DNA of 10,986 nt from Desulfuromonadaceae bacterium UBA2294 (GTDB taxonomy: Bacteria > Desulfobacterota > Desulfuromonadia > Desulfuromonadales > UBA2294). A program made the translations under genes and the position numbers. The notes beneath the pieces were generated by a model. It made no database searches. It was not told the origin of the DNA and saw nothing but the letters and a program-made list of their open reading frames with translations. Below, one piece after another: positions 1 to 7,321 of the stretch (the stretch's first letter is position 1; each line of letters opens with the position of its first letter). Where the stretch lies: assembly GCA_002345625.1 (NCBI GenBank), contig DDWE01000130.1, positions 1-10,986 on the forward strand. Reading direction: 5' to 3'.

Positions 1-386
1 TCGATCAGGGTGATATCGTCCAGATTGAGGATGCAGCCGCCCTCGGCCCCGGCGGCCTCAAAATCGGCGGCGCCGGTGTTGTTGGAGGTGAACATGATCT
101 CCTCCGGGGTGGCGCCAAGCTCGCGGGCGAGAATCAGTTCCGGGATCGACGAGCAGTCGAAGCCGAAGCCCATCTCCTTCATCAGCTTTAAAATGGCGCG
201 ATTCGGCAGCGCCTTGACCGCATAGTATTCGCGGAAGTCGGGGATACCGGCAAAGGCTTGTTTCAGCTTGGCGCCGGTCGCGCGGATTCCGGCCTCATCG
301 TAGACATGAAAAGGCGTGCCATAATGAGCTGCAACTTTATCAAGGATCGGAAACAGGCGCTGTTTGAAAGCGGGCGACATGGGCAT
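1..386 (-). CDS. lysA: Diaminopimelate decarboxylase, N-terminal part (runs off the left edge)
   Basis: This is the first 128 codons of a fold-III PLP-dependent decarboxylase, which converts meso-diaminopimelate to L-lysine in the last step of lysine biosynthesis in the cytoplasm. The visible part begins with a short helical lead and a PFHVYDE segment at residues 25-31. It then has the PLP-lysine motif YYAVKA, with the Schiff-base lysine at K58, followed by GFGFDCSS (residues 73-80) and MFTSNNT (98-104), which belong to the start of the TIM barrel. The ATG at 386 is preferred because CGGAGG on the minus strand (complement of 397-402) lies 10 bases upstream; a second ATG at 380 is further from it. 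Family members are about 400 residues long, so roughly two thirds lie outside the window. Another decarboxylase of the same fold, such as carboxynorspermidine decarboxylase, cannot be fully excluded from this fragment, but the motif wording fits LysA best. Confidence 0.85.
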   Translation of the reverse strand, partial: MPMSPAFKQRLFPILDKVAAHYGTPFHVYDEAGIRATGAKLKQAFAGIPDFREYYAVKALPNRAILKLMKEMGFGFDCSSIPELILARELGATPEEIMFTSNNTGAADFEAAGAEGGCILNLDDITLI

Positions 387-439
387 GAGCGAAAAACCTC
401 CGAAAGGAAAAGAGTGTCATCGGGGGAAAAAGTGATGCC

Positions 440-468
440 GGTATACCGGAATCAGATAAAAAAAACAA
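440..468 (-). promoter_or_regulatory. Candidate lysA promoter overlapping a palindrome
   Basis: On the minus strand, TTGTTT (complement of 463-468) and TATACC (complement of 440-445) are 17 bases apart. The predicted start of transcription would fall about 45-50 bases before the lysA ATG. Each hexamer matches the sigma-70 consensus only partly. A perfect 12-base palindrome, CCGGTATACCGG (438-449), covers the -10 element. Confidence 0.35.
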
Positions 469-525
469 GCCCCGACACCATCTCGACTGCGCCAGAGCGA
501 AAGACCTTCGATTTCTGTCTATTCT

Positions 526-543
526 GGCGACCGACCGGTCACC
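526..543. repeat. Short inverted repeat after the SNase-like gene
   Basis: GGCGACCG (526-533) and CGGTCACC (536-543) are complementary apart from one G-T wobble, with only two bases between them, so the usable stem is about 7 bp with a 4-base loop. It lies 10 bases past the minus-strand stop of the SNase-like gene. No T-run follows, so it is not a clear intrinsic terminator. Confidence 0.3.
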
Positions 544-553
544 GCTTGCGCCG

Positions 554-1096
554 TCAACCGATGATGCAGTCGGCGCCGAGGGTGCGATTACGCATGGAAG
601 CCATCACCGACGGAAGGGTTTCTGCACCGCGATGGACCTCCCAGGGGGGCTGCGGGTTTTTGTCAGCCCAAAGACCACTCCCTTTGCGTCGCGCCTGCCG
701 CTCGTACTTGCCGAGGCTGTCATCAACCCGTCTGGCCGTGGTCTTGACATGGTTTCCCGGATACCAGGCAAGTCCGGCCCGCACCAGGCCCCACTTAAGA
801 CTCTGTCCGTCAAAAGAGACGATATCAGCCGCCTTGACCTGGTCAACCGATTCGACCGACACCACACGGTTCAGCAGCAGCTCTTCGGTAAACGCTTTGG
901 CCTGTTTGCCGAAGCGTTGCTCCAGTTGTGGCGCATCGACCGAGACCAGATGCACCGTCCGGGCCGTCCCGTTGTTGACCACAATCACCGTATCACCGTC
1001 GACTACCTCAGCAACCACATCACAGAATTCACACGCCGGAGCTGATGAAACACCCGTCAGGCACAGGATCAGAACAAACAACAACACACGGGTCAT
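554..1096 (-). CDS. Secreted SNase-fold (thermonuclease-like) protein with degenerate active site
   Basis: This 180-residue protein has an N-terminal signal peptide: a hydrophobic stretch at residues 4-16 ending in APA (19-21), which suits signal peptidase I. An OB-fold staphylococcal-nuclease domain follows (about residues 27-145). VVDGDT (31-36) and the aspartate of SVDAP (D54) match the calcium-site aspartates of the family. GLVRAGLAWY (103-112) and RRKGSGLW (136-143) are also typical. The three classical catalytic residues are not there: the arginine before VDAP is H49, the glutamate after it is Q57, and the DRYGR-like arginine region reads DQVKAAD (85-91). It may therefore bind nucleic acid or another ligand, or use an altered mechanism; that is inference. 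The ATG at 1096 is chosen because GAGGG lies 4 bases upstream and the signal peptide starts there; an in-frame ATG at 1123 has no ribosome site. It lies 72 bases behind the histidine kinase stop and may be co-transcribed with it. Confidence 0.8.
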   Translation of the reverse strand: MTRVLLFVLILCLTGVSSAPACEFCDVVAEVVDGDTVIVVNNGTARTVHLVSVDAPQLEQRFGKQAKAFTEELLLNRVVSVESVDQVKAADIVSFDGQSLKWGLVRAGLAWYPGNHVKTTARRVDDSLGKYERQARRKGSGLWADKNPQPPWEVHRGAETLPSVMASMRNRTLGADCIIG

Positions 1097-1168
1097 GTGT
1101 CCCTCTTTTAGTGAATAAGACATCCATCATTTCGGTTGCGACAGTCTAGACAGAAACAGGCTTCAGGG

Positions 1169-3517
1169 TCAAGTCGGCACAGGGTCCAAACACTCCGGAC
1201 CGGGGACCGGCAGTTCCAGAAAGAAGGTACTCCCTTTACCGAGGGTACTCTCGAACCAGATCCGGCCACTGTGAACACGAACGATCTCCTTGACCAGCGC
1301 CAGACCGAGGCCGGTGCCGCGGATATTCTTGACCTGCGGATGATAGACACGGAAAAACCGGTCGAACACCTGATCGCGTGCCTCCTCCGGGATGCCGAGA
1401 CCATGATCTTCGACCGCAATACGCACCGCACTGCCATCGGCGAGAAGATCGGCTCGTAAACCGATTTCACCTCCATCGGGGGAGTATTTGATCGCATTGG
1501 CCAACAGATTTTTCAGGGCACGATGCAGCTTCCGGCTGTCGCCATTTAATTTCGGCAGGCCATCTGCACACGACACCCGCACCGGATGACTGCTATCCGG
1601 GACGACAAAGAGGCTGGCGACCTCATACAACAGCAATCCGACATCGACCGGTTCCATCACCTCATTCAAAAAACCGGCCCGCAATCGCTGCAGATCGAGC
1701 AGATCGTCGATCAGGTCGCGCAGGCGCTCTCCTTCCTGATAGCTCAGCTTCAAAAAATGTCGTTCCTGATCGTATTCGAACTGGTTGGAGAGCATCAGTT
1801 CGGTGAAACCGAGTATGGCGGTCAACGGAGTGCGCATTTCATGACTGATGGAGGAGAGCATTTCATCTTTGAGCCGATGAATCTTCTCCCGCTCGCTGAT
1901 GTCGCGGACGATGGCGACCCCCAGCTTGCGCCCGGCCCAGTCAAAAGGTCCGGAAGTGATCTCGACCGGGAACAGATCTCCGTCACTGCGCCGATGCGTG
2001 CAGGAGATCAGGGTCTGACGGCTTTGGCGTAGGGCATCAAGACAATCATCATCGTCAGAATCGTGCAAATCGGCAAAGTTACGCGCACACAGGTCGGCCT
2101 GGCTGTAGCCGTAAAGATGTAATGCCGCATCGTTGACATCGACCAGTTGCAGGGTTTCATGATCAAAGATCAAAATGGCGTCTTTCTCGGCCGAAAACAG
2201 CAGCCGGTACTTCTCCTCCGATTCCCGCACCGCCTGTTCGGTCTTCTTACGCTCGGTCACATCGAAAAACAAGACCGCCATCCGTCCCGGTTCGGTCTGA
2301 AAAGCGTGGACCTCAAATGCTCCGGAGATAACCTCATCGGCGTAAGCGAGCTGCTCCCTGAAATAACCGACCCCCTCGCGGCAGACCCGCCGATAAGCCA
2401 ACGGCAACTCTGCCTTGGCCAGTCCGGGGAACGCCTCCTCAAGGGATTTGCCAAGATAATCATCTGGATTAATTTGCAGAATCTGTGCCGCCGATGGATT
2501 GACCCCGACCAGCTCGAGCCGATCGTCAGGATGCAGTTCGTAGAGCAAAATGCCCATAGGCGAGGCGTCGATGATTGAGCGGATGCGGGCCTCGCTCTGC
2601 TGCAACGCCCGGTGGGCTTCCATACGCTCACTTAAATCGCGCGCAGTACACAGCACCGCATCAGCACCGCGGAATGCAATCACCCGGCCACTGACCTCAA
2701 CCGGGATGTCACGTCCGAAACGGGTGCGATGTTTGGTTTGGTAGATATAGTTCGGCTCACGACGAAAGCGCAGCAACCGTCCCGCGACCGCCGCCTCATG
2801 CTCGGGCCCGCCAAGATCGGCCATGGTCATACTGCAGAGCTCTTCGCGCGAGTAGGCAAGCCGCTCGCAGGCCGGCTGGTTCACCTCGAGGATGCGGCCA
2901 TCGAGGGCGACAATATAAATCGCGTCACTGGCGTTATTGAACAGAGCGCGAAACGTCGCCTCCGAAGTACGCAGCTCCTCAGCGGCACGGCACTGAGTCT
3001 GGTGTTCTTCGCCAAGGCGCACCAACAGATCGATAATACCGGCATAAACCCCGAGCAGCTTCTGCACCAGGCTGCGGTCGAAAATCGGCACTCGGGCCAC
3101 GGATTCAAGATAGGCCTCCGGGTCGACCCCGAGACGTAGCGCCTCGGTACGAAATTGCTCAAAATCGGGCGGAGCAGGCAGGAACTGGCCAAAGACCAGA
3201 GTGGCATGGTGTTGGTCACCGATCACGATCGGCATCCCGACTTCGAGCAGACCGTTGCCACAGACCTGCTCAAAAAATTTCGCATCGGCGCCAACCACCG
3301 GCAGGCCGGTAAAATGATCGCGGGTCGCGCGGCAACGCTCTTGCCCCAGGGGTGAATTGCTGTGGTAGAGACGACACAGGTCGTGCCAACCGGCACAGGT
3401 GAGCAGTTCTCCTTCGTCATCAATCAGCGTGACGGGGACACCGGTCGCCTGTTGCAGGCTGTCGATCAGACCGTGAATGCTCTCCAGGTCAACGACCTGG
3501 CGAAAAAGGTTGCTCAT
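1169..3517 (-). CDS. Soluble PocR-PAS-PAS-PAS sensor histidine kinase (orphan)
   Basis: This 782-residue kinase has no signal peptide or membrane segment, so it probably senses a cytoplasmic cue. Residues about 5-170 resemble the PocR sensory domain, with cysteines C41, C48, C62 and C86 that could bind a metal or ligand. Three PAS domains follow (about 183-298, 306-424 and 433-545). The HisKA dimerisation domain contains SSISHEMRTPL, with the phospho-accepting histidine at H559. The HATPase domain carries the N box (N674), the G1 box EDHGLGIP (703-710), the F box VFDRFFR (717-723) and the G2 box RGTGLGLALV (733-742), so the kinase looks intact. There is no receiver domain and no response-regulator gene in the window, so its partner is encoded elsewhere. 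The ATG at 3517 has only a weak ribosome site, but the frame holds no ATG, GTG or TTG back to the stop at 3590-3592. A weak -35-like TTTACA (complement of 3609-3614) lies upstream. The signal sensed cannot be told from the sequence. Confidence 0.93.
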   Translation of the reverse strand: MSNLFRQVVDLESIHGLIDSLQQATGVPVTLIDDEGELLTCAGWHDLCRLYHSNSPLGQERCRATRDHFTGLPVVGADAKFFEQVCGNGLLEVGMPIVIGDQHHATLVFGQFLPAPPDFEQFRTEALRLGVDPEAYLESVARVPIFDRSLVQKLLGVYAGIIDLLVRLGEEHQTQCRAAEELRTSEATFRALFNNASDAIYIVALDGRILEVNQPACERLAYSREELCSMTMADLGGPEHEAAVAGRLLRFRREPNYIYQTKHRTRFGRDIPVEVSGRVIAFRGADAVLCTARDLSERMEAHRALQQSEARIRSIIDASPMGILLYELHPDDRLELVGVNPSAAQILQINPDDYLGKSLEEAFPGLAKAELPLAYRRVCREGVGYFREQLAYADEVISGAFEVHAFQTEPGRMAVLFFDVTERKKTEQAVRESEEKYRLLFSAEKDAILIFDHETLQLVDVNDAALHLYGYSQADLCARNFADLHDSDDDDCLDALRQSRQTLISCTHRRSDGDLFPVEITSGPFDWAGRKLGVAIVRDISEREKIHRLKDEMLSSISHEMRTPLTAILGFTELMLSNQFEYDQERHFLKLSYQEGERLRDLIDDLLDLQRLRAGFLNEVMEPVDVGLLLYEVASLFVVPDSSHPVRVSCADGLPKLNGDSRKLHRALKNLLANAIKYSPDGGEIGLRADLLADGSAVRIAVEDHGLGIPEEARDQVFDRFFRVYHPQVKNIRGTGLGLALVKEIVRVHSGRIWFESTLGKGSTFFLELPVPGPECLDPVPT

Positions 3518-3636
3518 GCGCGACTCGACAGTGATAACCGGCAGGAGAACAGAGTCGGGGTGCCGGCGGATTAATTTTCCGCTCGAAGCTTAACCGATGA
3601 AAACAGAATGTAAAGCGGTGACAGGTGACTCACTCA

Positions 3637-4362
3637 TCACTCACCCGACACGTCGACCTGCTGTTTCTGCAGTCGCTTGTAATAAAAACCCTGACCGTAA
3701 AGCGCGGCGACCGGGTTGTGACCGGTGACGCGGTCTTTGGCGACCAGCGTCGTCACCGGAGCGTCGGAATACTTGGCGAAGAGCATGTCATGGCCGACAC
3801 ACAGGCCCATGATGATATTCATCTCCATCTGTTCGGCATTGAAGATCTGCGCCTGAGCGATGGGGTTGCAGGCCGGCTCGAAAGTGCCGGGGCGGACCTT
3901 GTCGGTCTCGGTCAGACCGAGCTCAAGCTTGTCGATGCTGCCGGCCTTGCAGCAGGCCGAAAACGGCTCCAACCCCTGGGCGCGCAGGATCAGCGCCAGC
4001 TGGCGCGATTCCTCAAGCAGGCCGATGCAGGTGGCGATGCCGATGCGGGTAAAACCCATCAGCTTGGCCAATGCGACGGTGTCCTCGACCCTGGTCCAGC
4101 GGGCATTGACCGCATCGGAACCGGGGACCGGCTGATAGCACAGCCCCTCGACCCGCGCTGCGACCTGGGCGAGACGGGCATCGAAATCATCCCCCTGGTA
4201 ACGGGCGAACGACTCGGCCACCACCTCGGCGTATTTGTCCGATGGACAATGGCCTGGCTGCGGCAGCTTGGCCTCCGGTGCGCTCCAGCAGTGGGTGCTC
4301 CCCTTGTGCTGGAAGGTTGCGCTGCAGGCGGTGCAAGCCAGTACAGTCTTTTCATCGCTCAT
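3637..4362 (-). CDS. DUF1847 cysteine-rich protein, probably metal-binding
   Basis: This 241-residue protein resembles the DUF1847 family found in anaerobes; its function is not established. It has ten cysteines, including CTAC near the N-terminus (C10, C13), C25, C39, C75, C112, the pair C137-C138 (in SACCKAG), C165 (in PACNP) and C188 (in GLCVGHD). Conserved-looking segments are GIATCIGLLEE (108-118), EPACNPIAQA (162-171), MNIIMGLCVGHD (181-192) and KDRVTGHNPVAALY (209-222). The cysteine pattern suggests a metal or Fe-S centre, which is inference. The ATG at 4362 is chosen because AGGGAG lies 7 bases upstream; the frame also opens at 4410, but that would overlap the preceding gene. It starts 26 bases after the DUF1015 stop and is very probably translated from the same mRNA. 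No clear terminator was found after it. Confidence 0.85.
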   Translation of the reverse strand: MSDEKTVLACTACSATFQHKGSTHCWSAPEAKLPQPGHCPSDKYAEVVAESFARYQGDDFDARLAQVAARVEGLCYQPVPGSDAVNARWTRVEDTVALAKLMGFTRIGIATCIGLLEESRQLALILRAQGLEPFSACCKAGSIDKLELGLTETDKVRPGTFEPACNPIAQAQIFNAEQMEMNIIMGLCVGHDMLFAKYSDAPVTTLVAKDRVTGHNPVAALYGQGFYYKRLQKQQVDVSGE

Positions 4363-4388
4363 GTGTTCACTCCCTTTTATGGTGCGCT

Positions 4389-5732
4389 TTAACGGACGAT
4401 ACGCCGGCATTCGAGGTAGAAGCGCTTTTCATCCGCTTCACCCATGGAGAAGGTCTTGCGCGGCAGGGCACCGTCGAGAATGATGGTCTTGAACAGGTCG
4501 TGCTTGGAGATCGACGGCAGGTAGAAACCGATCCGCCGCGGCGCGCTGCCGAGGCGGGTCACCGTCTCTTCACCGTGGATATAATCGATGCGCGGCCCGC
4601 GCTGGCGGGCCAGGTAGGTATCAAGCAGATGCTGTAACGTCGCCACCGCCAGGTGGAAGGCCGGCTGCTCCACCACCAGCAAACCGCAACTTTTTGCATC
4701 AACGAACGGGATCAGATGACGCTCTGCACCGCTCTCCATAGTCGAGCGGGCAGCAAGCTCGACCTGGTCGGCACAGCGGATCACCCGCAACGGACTGCCG
4801 GCCGCAGTGCTGTCGGCCTGCAGGGCATCGAGCAACGCATCGGGCTCGACATCAAACAGCACCCGGTGGATCGCCTCGAATTCGAGGCCGGGGTCGTGGA
4901 CATTGACCAGCTCAACCAGTGCGTAGCGGGCCGGGTGGTCCATGATGGCGGTTTTATCAGCAGCGTTCGCCTTCAGCTCCTCCCACACCGCCTTGGCAGT
5001 CGCGAAGGAATGGTTGCCGTCGCCCATGGCATAGAGCACCACCGGCTTATCATCGACATCGTAGCGCTTGGAAAAGGTCTTCGGGTCAGCAAGGCGCTGC
5101 AGCGCGCTGGCGACCTGGTTGACAAGCTTTGAGGTACCGATATGCCAGCCGCGCAGATGGCCGCCGCCGAGCATCAGCTCGGTGTCGTAGGTCGGGTCCC
5201 CTGCCGTAGCGAACAGCGGCTCGATCACCGTCTGCTGCGGGTCATCGATCAGCACCATGATATGCGGCAGCTCGATGGCGGCATGACGCCGCACCCGCAC
5301 CCGCGGCGGCAACCGGTCGAGAATCGTCCCCTCGGTCGCGCGGATCAAACTGGCAGCCCCTTCGTTGTAGTCATAGGCTTCGAGATCAAGAGCCGCGATC
5401 AGCCCCTTACGCGAGGCGACCGCTTCGGTCTGGCGATCGATGAGCAGAAAACCGGGCGCCTGCGGCTGCAGGGTGCCGTCATCGAGGCAACGGCGCATGG
5501 CGCTGTTAATCGCCTCAATCCGCCCGGCGCTGTCGGCCTCCTCAAGAAACACCTCGGGGTAGATCAGGTTCAACGTTGACGGCGCCTCCCCCACCTCTGA
5601 CGCCACCTTCTGCCAGTACTCTTCATCAGAGGTGTATTGGTCACAGGCAATCACCGCCCAGCGCTTCAGATCGACAGCCGGGCCGGGAAGCAAAATGGTC
5701 GGGACATGCAGGGCGATGGCATCAAAGGTCAT
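4389..5732 (-). CDS. DUF1015 family protein
   Basis: This 447-residue soluble protein looks full length for the DUF1015 family. Recognisable parts are the N-terminal AIALHVPTILLPGP (residues 5-18), ERWAVIACDQYTS-like text at 23-35 (here KRWAVIACDQYTS), NLIYPEVFLEE (55-65), the strongly conserved GDGNHSFATAKA (237-248), matching the family's ADGHHR-type motif, and the C-terminal LPRKTFSMGEADEKRF (423-438). The biochemical role is not something the sequence tells me; the DGNH motif may be catalytic or ligand-binding. The ATG at 5732 is preferred to the in-frame ATG at 5783: AAGGAG lies 9 bases upstream and the family alignment begins at MTFDA. It is the first gene of a likely two-gene operon with the DUF1847 gene and has its own well-formed promoter at 5808-5836. 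Confidence 0.88.
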   Translation of the reverse strand: MTFDAIALHVPTILLPGPAVDLKRWAVIACDQYTSDEEYWQKVASEVGEAPSTLNLIYPEVFLEEADSAGRIEAINSAMRRCLDDGTLQPQAPGFLLIDRQTEAVASRKGLIAALDLEAYDYNEGAASLIRATEGTILDRLPPRVRVRRHAAIELPHIMVLIDDPQQTVIEPLFATAGDPTYDTELMLGGGHLRGWHIGTSKLVNQVASALQRLADPKTFSKRYDVDDKPVVLYAMGDGNHSFATAKAVWEELKANAADKTAIMDHPARYALVELVNVHDPGLEFEAIHRVLFDVEPDALLDALQADSTAAGSPLRVIRCADQVELAARSTMESGAERHLIPFVDAKSCGLLVVEQPAFHLAVATLQHLLDTYLARQRGPRIDYIHGEETVTRLGSAPRRIGFYLPSISKHDLFKTIILDGALPRKTFSMGEADEKRFYLECRRIVR

Positions 5733-5807
5733 GGGACAAGACTCCTTGCAAGCAGCGTCACGGCGGGCCGTGCAGCCAGGCACGACAGCAACGAAAAATA
5801 GCCTTAC

Positions 5808-5836
5808 ATTTTAACCATATCCTCCTACCATGACAA
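5808..5836 (-). promoter_or_regulatory. Sigma-70-type promoter for the DUF1015-DUF1847 operon
   Basis: On the minus strand, TTGTCA (complement of 5831-5836) and TAAAAT (complement of 5808-5813) each match the consensus at five of six positions, and the spacer is exactly 17 bases. Transcription would start near 5801, giving a leader of about 70 bases before the ATG at 5732. Confidence 0.65.
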
Positions 5837-5945
5837 GTGGATAATCGGCAAAACGCCGCGCAGCCAGTGGCTTTTACCGATCCTAAAAAAACAATTAAGC
5901 CGTACTACCAGTGCCTTGCGTGAAGGGTTTATCCGGCAAAAAATC

Positions 5946-5979
5946 TTGCATTCAAGAAAACCTTTCTATACATTATAGA
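5946..5979 (+). promoter_or_regulatory. Probable ackA promoter region
   Basis: Overlapping candidates are present and the sequence does not decide between them. One is TTGCAT (5946-5951) with TATACA (5967-5972) at a short 15-base spacing. The other is TTCAAG (5951-5956) with TATAGA (5974-5979) at 17 bases. Either would give a leader of about 60 bases before the ackA ATG. The -10 zone is embedded in the palindrome at 5964-5980. Confidence 0.45.
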
Positions 5980-5980
5980 A
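5964..5980. repeat. Perfect inverted repeat over the ackA -10 region
   Basis: TTCTATA-CAT-TATAGAA has two perfect 7-base arms around a 3-base centre. Its position on the -10 element makes it a candidate operator for a dimeric repressor. Part of the symmetry could simply come from AT-rich -10 sequence. Confidence 0.5.
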
Positions 5981-6043
5981 CGCTGTTTACAAAGCGGTGC
6001 ATCACTTTCATGAATTCAAGACGTTAGCGGAGGAAGAAACTGC

Positions 6044-7306
6044 ATGGATATTCTGGCCCTTAACTGCGGCAGTTCGTCAGTCAAGTACCAGCTCTACGAC
6101 TGGGCAAAGAAAGAAGTCATCGCCAAGGGGATGGTCGAGCGCGTCACCATTGGCGACTCGTACATTATCCACGAAGTGCCGGGGCGCGAAACCTACCGGG
6201 AAGAGTACGAATGCCCGGATCACAAGGTCGCAATCCACCTGATCATCAAAACCCTGGCCGACAAGATCCATGGCGTCGTCGCCGACATGAGCCAGATCTC
6301 CGCCGTCGGCCATCGCGTCGTTCACGGCGGCGAAAAGTTCAACCGCTCGGTGATGATCAACGAAGCGGTCCTCGACGCGATCAAGGAAGTACAGCATCTC
6401 GCGCCGTTGCACAATCCGCCGAACATCTCCGGCATCGAAGCGGCCCAGTCCGTGCTGCCCAACGTGCCGCACATCGCCATTTTTGACACCGCCTTTCACC
6501 AGACCCTGCCCGAGCACGCCTACATGTACCCGGTCCCCTACGAATGGTACGAAAACTATGGCGTACGCCGTTACGGCTTCCACGGCACCAGTCATCTTTA
6601 CGTCTCCAAGCGCGCCGCCGTGCTGCTCGGCAAGGATCCAAAGGATTGCAACATCATCACCATGCACATCGGCAACGGCGTCTCTCATTCAGCCATTCAA
6701 GGCGGGATCTCGATCGACACTTCTATGGGCTTAACGCCGCTGGAAGGAGCGGTCATGGGAACCCGGTGCGGCGATATCGATCCGGCTATCCCCATGTTCA
6801 TCCAGCAACAAGAGAATCTTTCGGCAAAAGAGGTCGATTCGATTCTTAATAAAAAAGCCGGTATCTACGGAATCACCGGACGCTTTACTGATCGTCGCGA
6901 CGTCATCGAAGAGGCCGAAAAGGGTGACGAGCGCTGCATTCTCGCCCTCGATATCGAGAGTTACCGGCTGAAAAAATACATCGGTTCCTACTGTGCCGTC
7001 CTGGGTCGCCTCGATGCTGTCGTCTTTACCGCCGGCGTCGGTGAAATGGGCTGGCTGATCCGGGAACACGCCCTCGAAGGCCTTGAGCACATCGGCATTA
7101 TCCTCGATAAAGAGATTAATAAGAATACCATGACGCGTAAAAGAGAGACGATGATCAGTACCCCCGATTCACCGGTCAAGGTTTTCGTTATTCCCACCGA
7201 CGAAGAACTCGTCTTTACAGAAGATGTTGTCGCCATTCTCGCAGGGACGTATGCTGATCATATGCACTTTGACTACTCTTTTGCCGGAAAAGACTTCAAA
7301 AAGTAA
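6044..7306 (+). CDS. ackA: Acetate kinase
   Basis: This 420-residue enzyme interconverts acetate plus ATP and acetyl phosphate plus ADP in the cytoplasm; with Pta it links acetate to acetyl-CoA. The ASKHA-fold motifs are intact: LNCGSSSVKY with N7, GHRVVHGGEKF with R91, H123, FDTAFH with D148, the GFHGTSH motif with H180, H208, DTSMGLTPLEG, GTRCGDIDP with R241, R340, and PTDEEL with E387/E388. The positions up to R340 fall on the numbers I recall for the Methanosarcina thermophila enzyme. Two places near the nucleotide differ from the usual enzyme: GIGEN reads GVGEM (M335), and the residue after D283 is an arginine (TDRRD). The length is slightly above the usual 400 or so. The ATG at 6044 has GGAGG 10 bases upstream. 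The gene is monocistronic here, divergent from DUF1015 and convergent with pta, sharing a terminator at 7322-7372. Confidence 0.97.
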   Translation: MDILALNCGSSSVKYQLYDWAKKEVIAKGMVERVTIGDSYIIHEVPGRETYREEYECPDHKVAIHLIIKTLADKIHGVVADMSQISAVGHRVVHGGEKFNRSVMINEAVLDAIKEVQHLAPLHNPPNISGIEAAQSVLPNVPHIAIFDTAFHQTLPEHAYMYPVPYEWYENYGVRRYGFHGTSHLYVSKRAAVLLGKDPKDCNIITMHIGNGVSHSAIQGGISIDTSMGLTPLEGAVMGTRCGDIDPAIPMFIQQQENLSAKEVDSILNKKAGIYGITGRFTDRRDVIEEAEKGDERCILALDIESYRLKKYIGSYCAVLGRLDAVVFTAGVGEMGWLIREHALEGLEHIGIILDKEINKNTMTRKRETMISTPDSPVKVFVIPTDEELVFTEDVVAILAGTYADHMHFDYSFAGKDFKK

Positions 7307-7321
7307 CCCCTCACCCAAAAT

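Larger units (their letters stand above)
5733..6043. other. Divergent intergenic region between the DUF1015 gene and ackA
   Basis: This 311-base gap holds no convincing gene. Towards the DUF1015 gene it has a strong sigma-70-type promoter (5808-5836). Towards ackA it has an AT-rich promoter zone with a palindrome (about 5946-5980) and the ackA ribosome site GGAGG (6029-6033), 10 bases from the ATG. A short GC hairpin, CGTGC-N6-GCACG (5769-5784), lies in the DUF1015 leader and an 8-base palindrome, TGAATTCA (6011-6018), in the ackA leader. I see nothing specific in the middle (5840-5940). Confidence 0.7.

Noticed and set aside
458..482. T8 run on the minus strand after the SNase-like gene as a possible terminator
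   Set aside because: No stem of useful length ends directly before the T-run; the run fits better as part of the lysA promoter spacer.
258..1118. Long plus-strand open frame opposite lysA and the SNase-like gene
   Set aside because: It is antisense to two recognisable proteins, its translation is low-complexity and rich in Ser/Arg/Thr, and it matches no family I know.
3621..3646. GGTGA/TCACC repeats around the end of the DUF1847 gene as a terminator
   Set aside because: The stem is only about 5 bp with a 12-base loop that includes the stop codon, and no U-run follows.
5804..5826. AGGAGG on the minus strand followed by a tiny reading frame, MVKM-stop, ahead of the DUF1015 gene
   Set aside because: The AGGAGG lies inside the 17-base spacer of a much better supported promoter (TTGTCA/TAAAAT), so it would not be in the mRNA; the distance to the first ATG is only 2 bases.
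5733..6043. Sigma-54 promoter (GG-N10-GC) upstream of ackA
   Set aside because: No GGCAC-N5-TTGC-type element with correct spacing was found on the plus strand.
6077..6688. 203-codon minus-strand open frame inside ackA
   Set aside because: It is antisense to the conserved N-terminal half of acetate kinase, with no promoter or ribosome site of its own.
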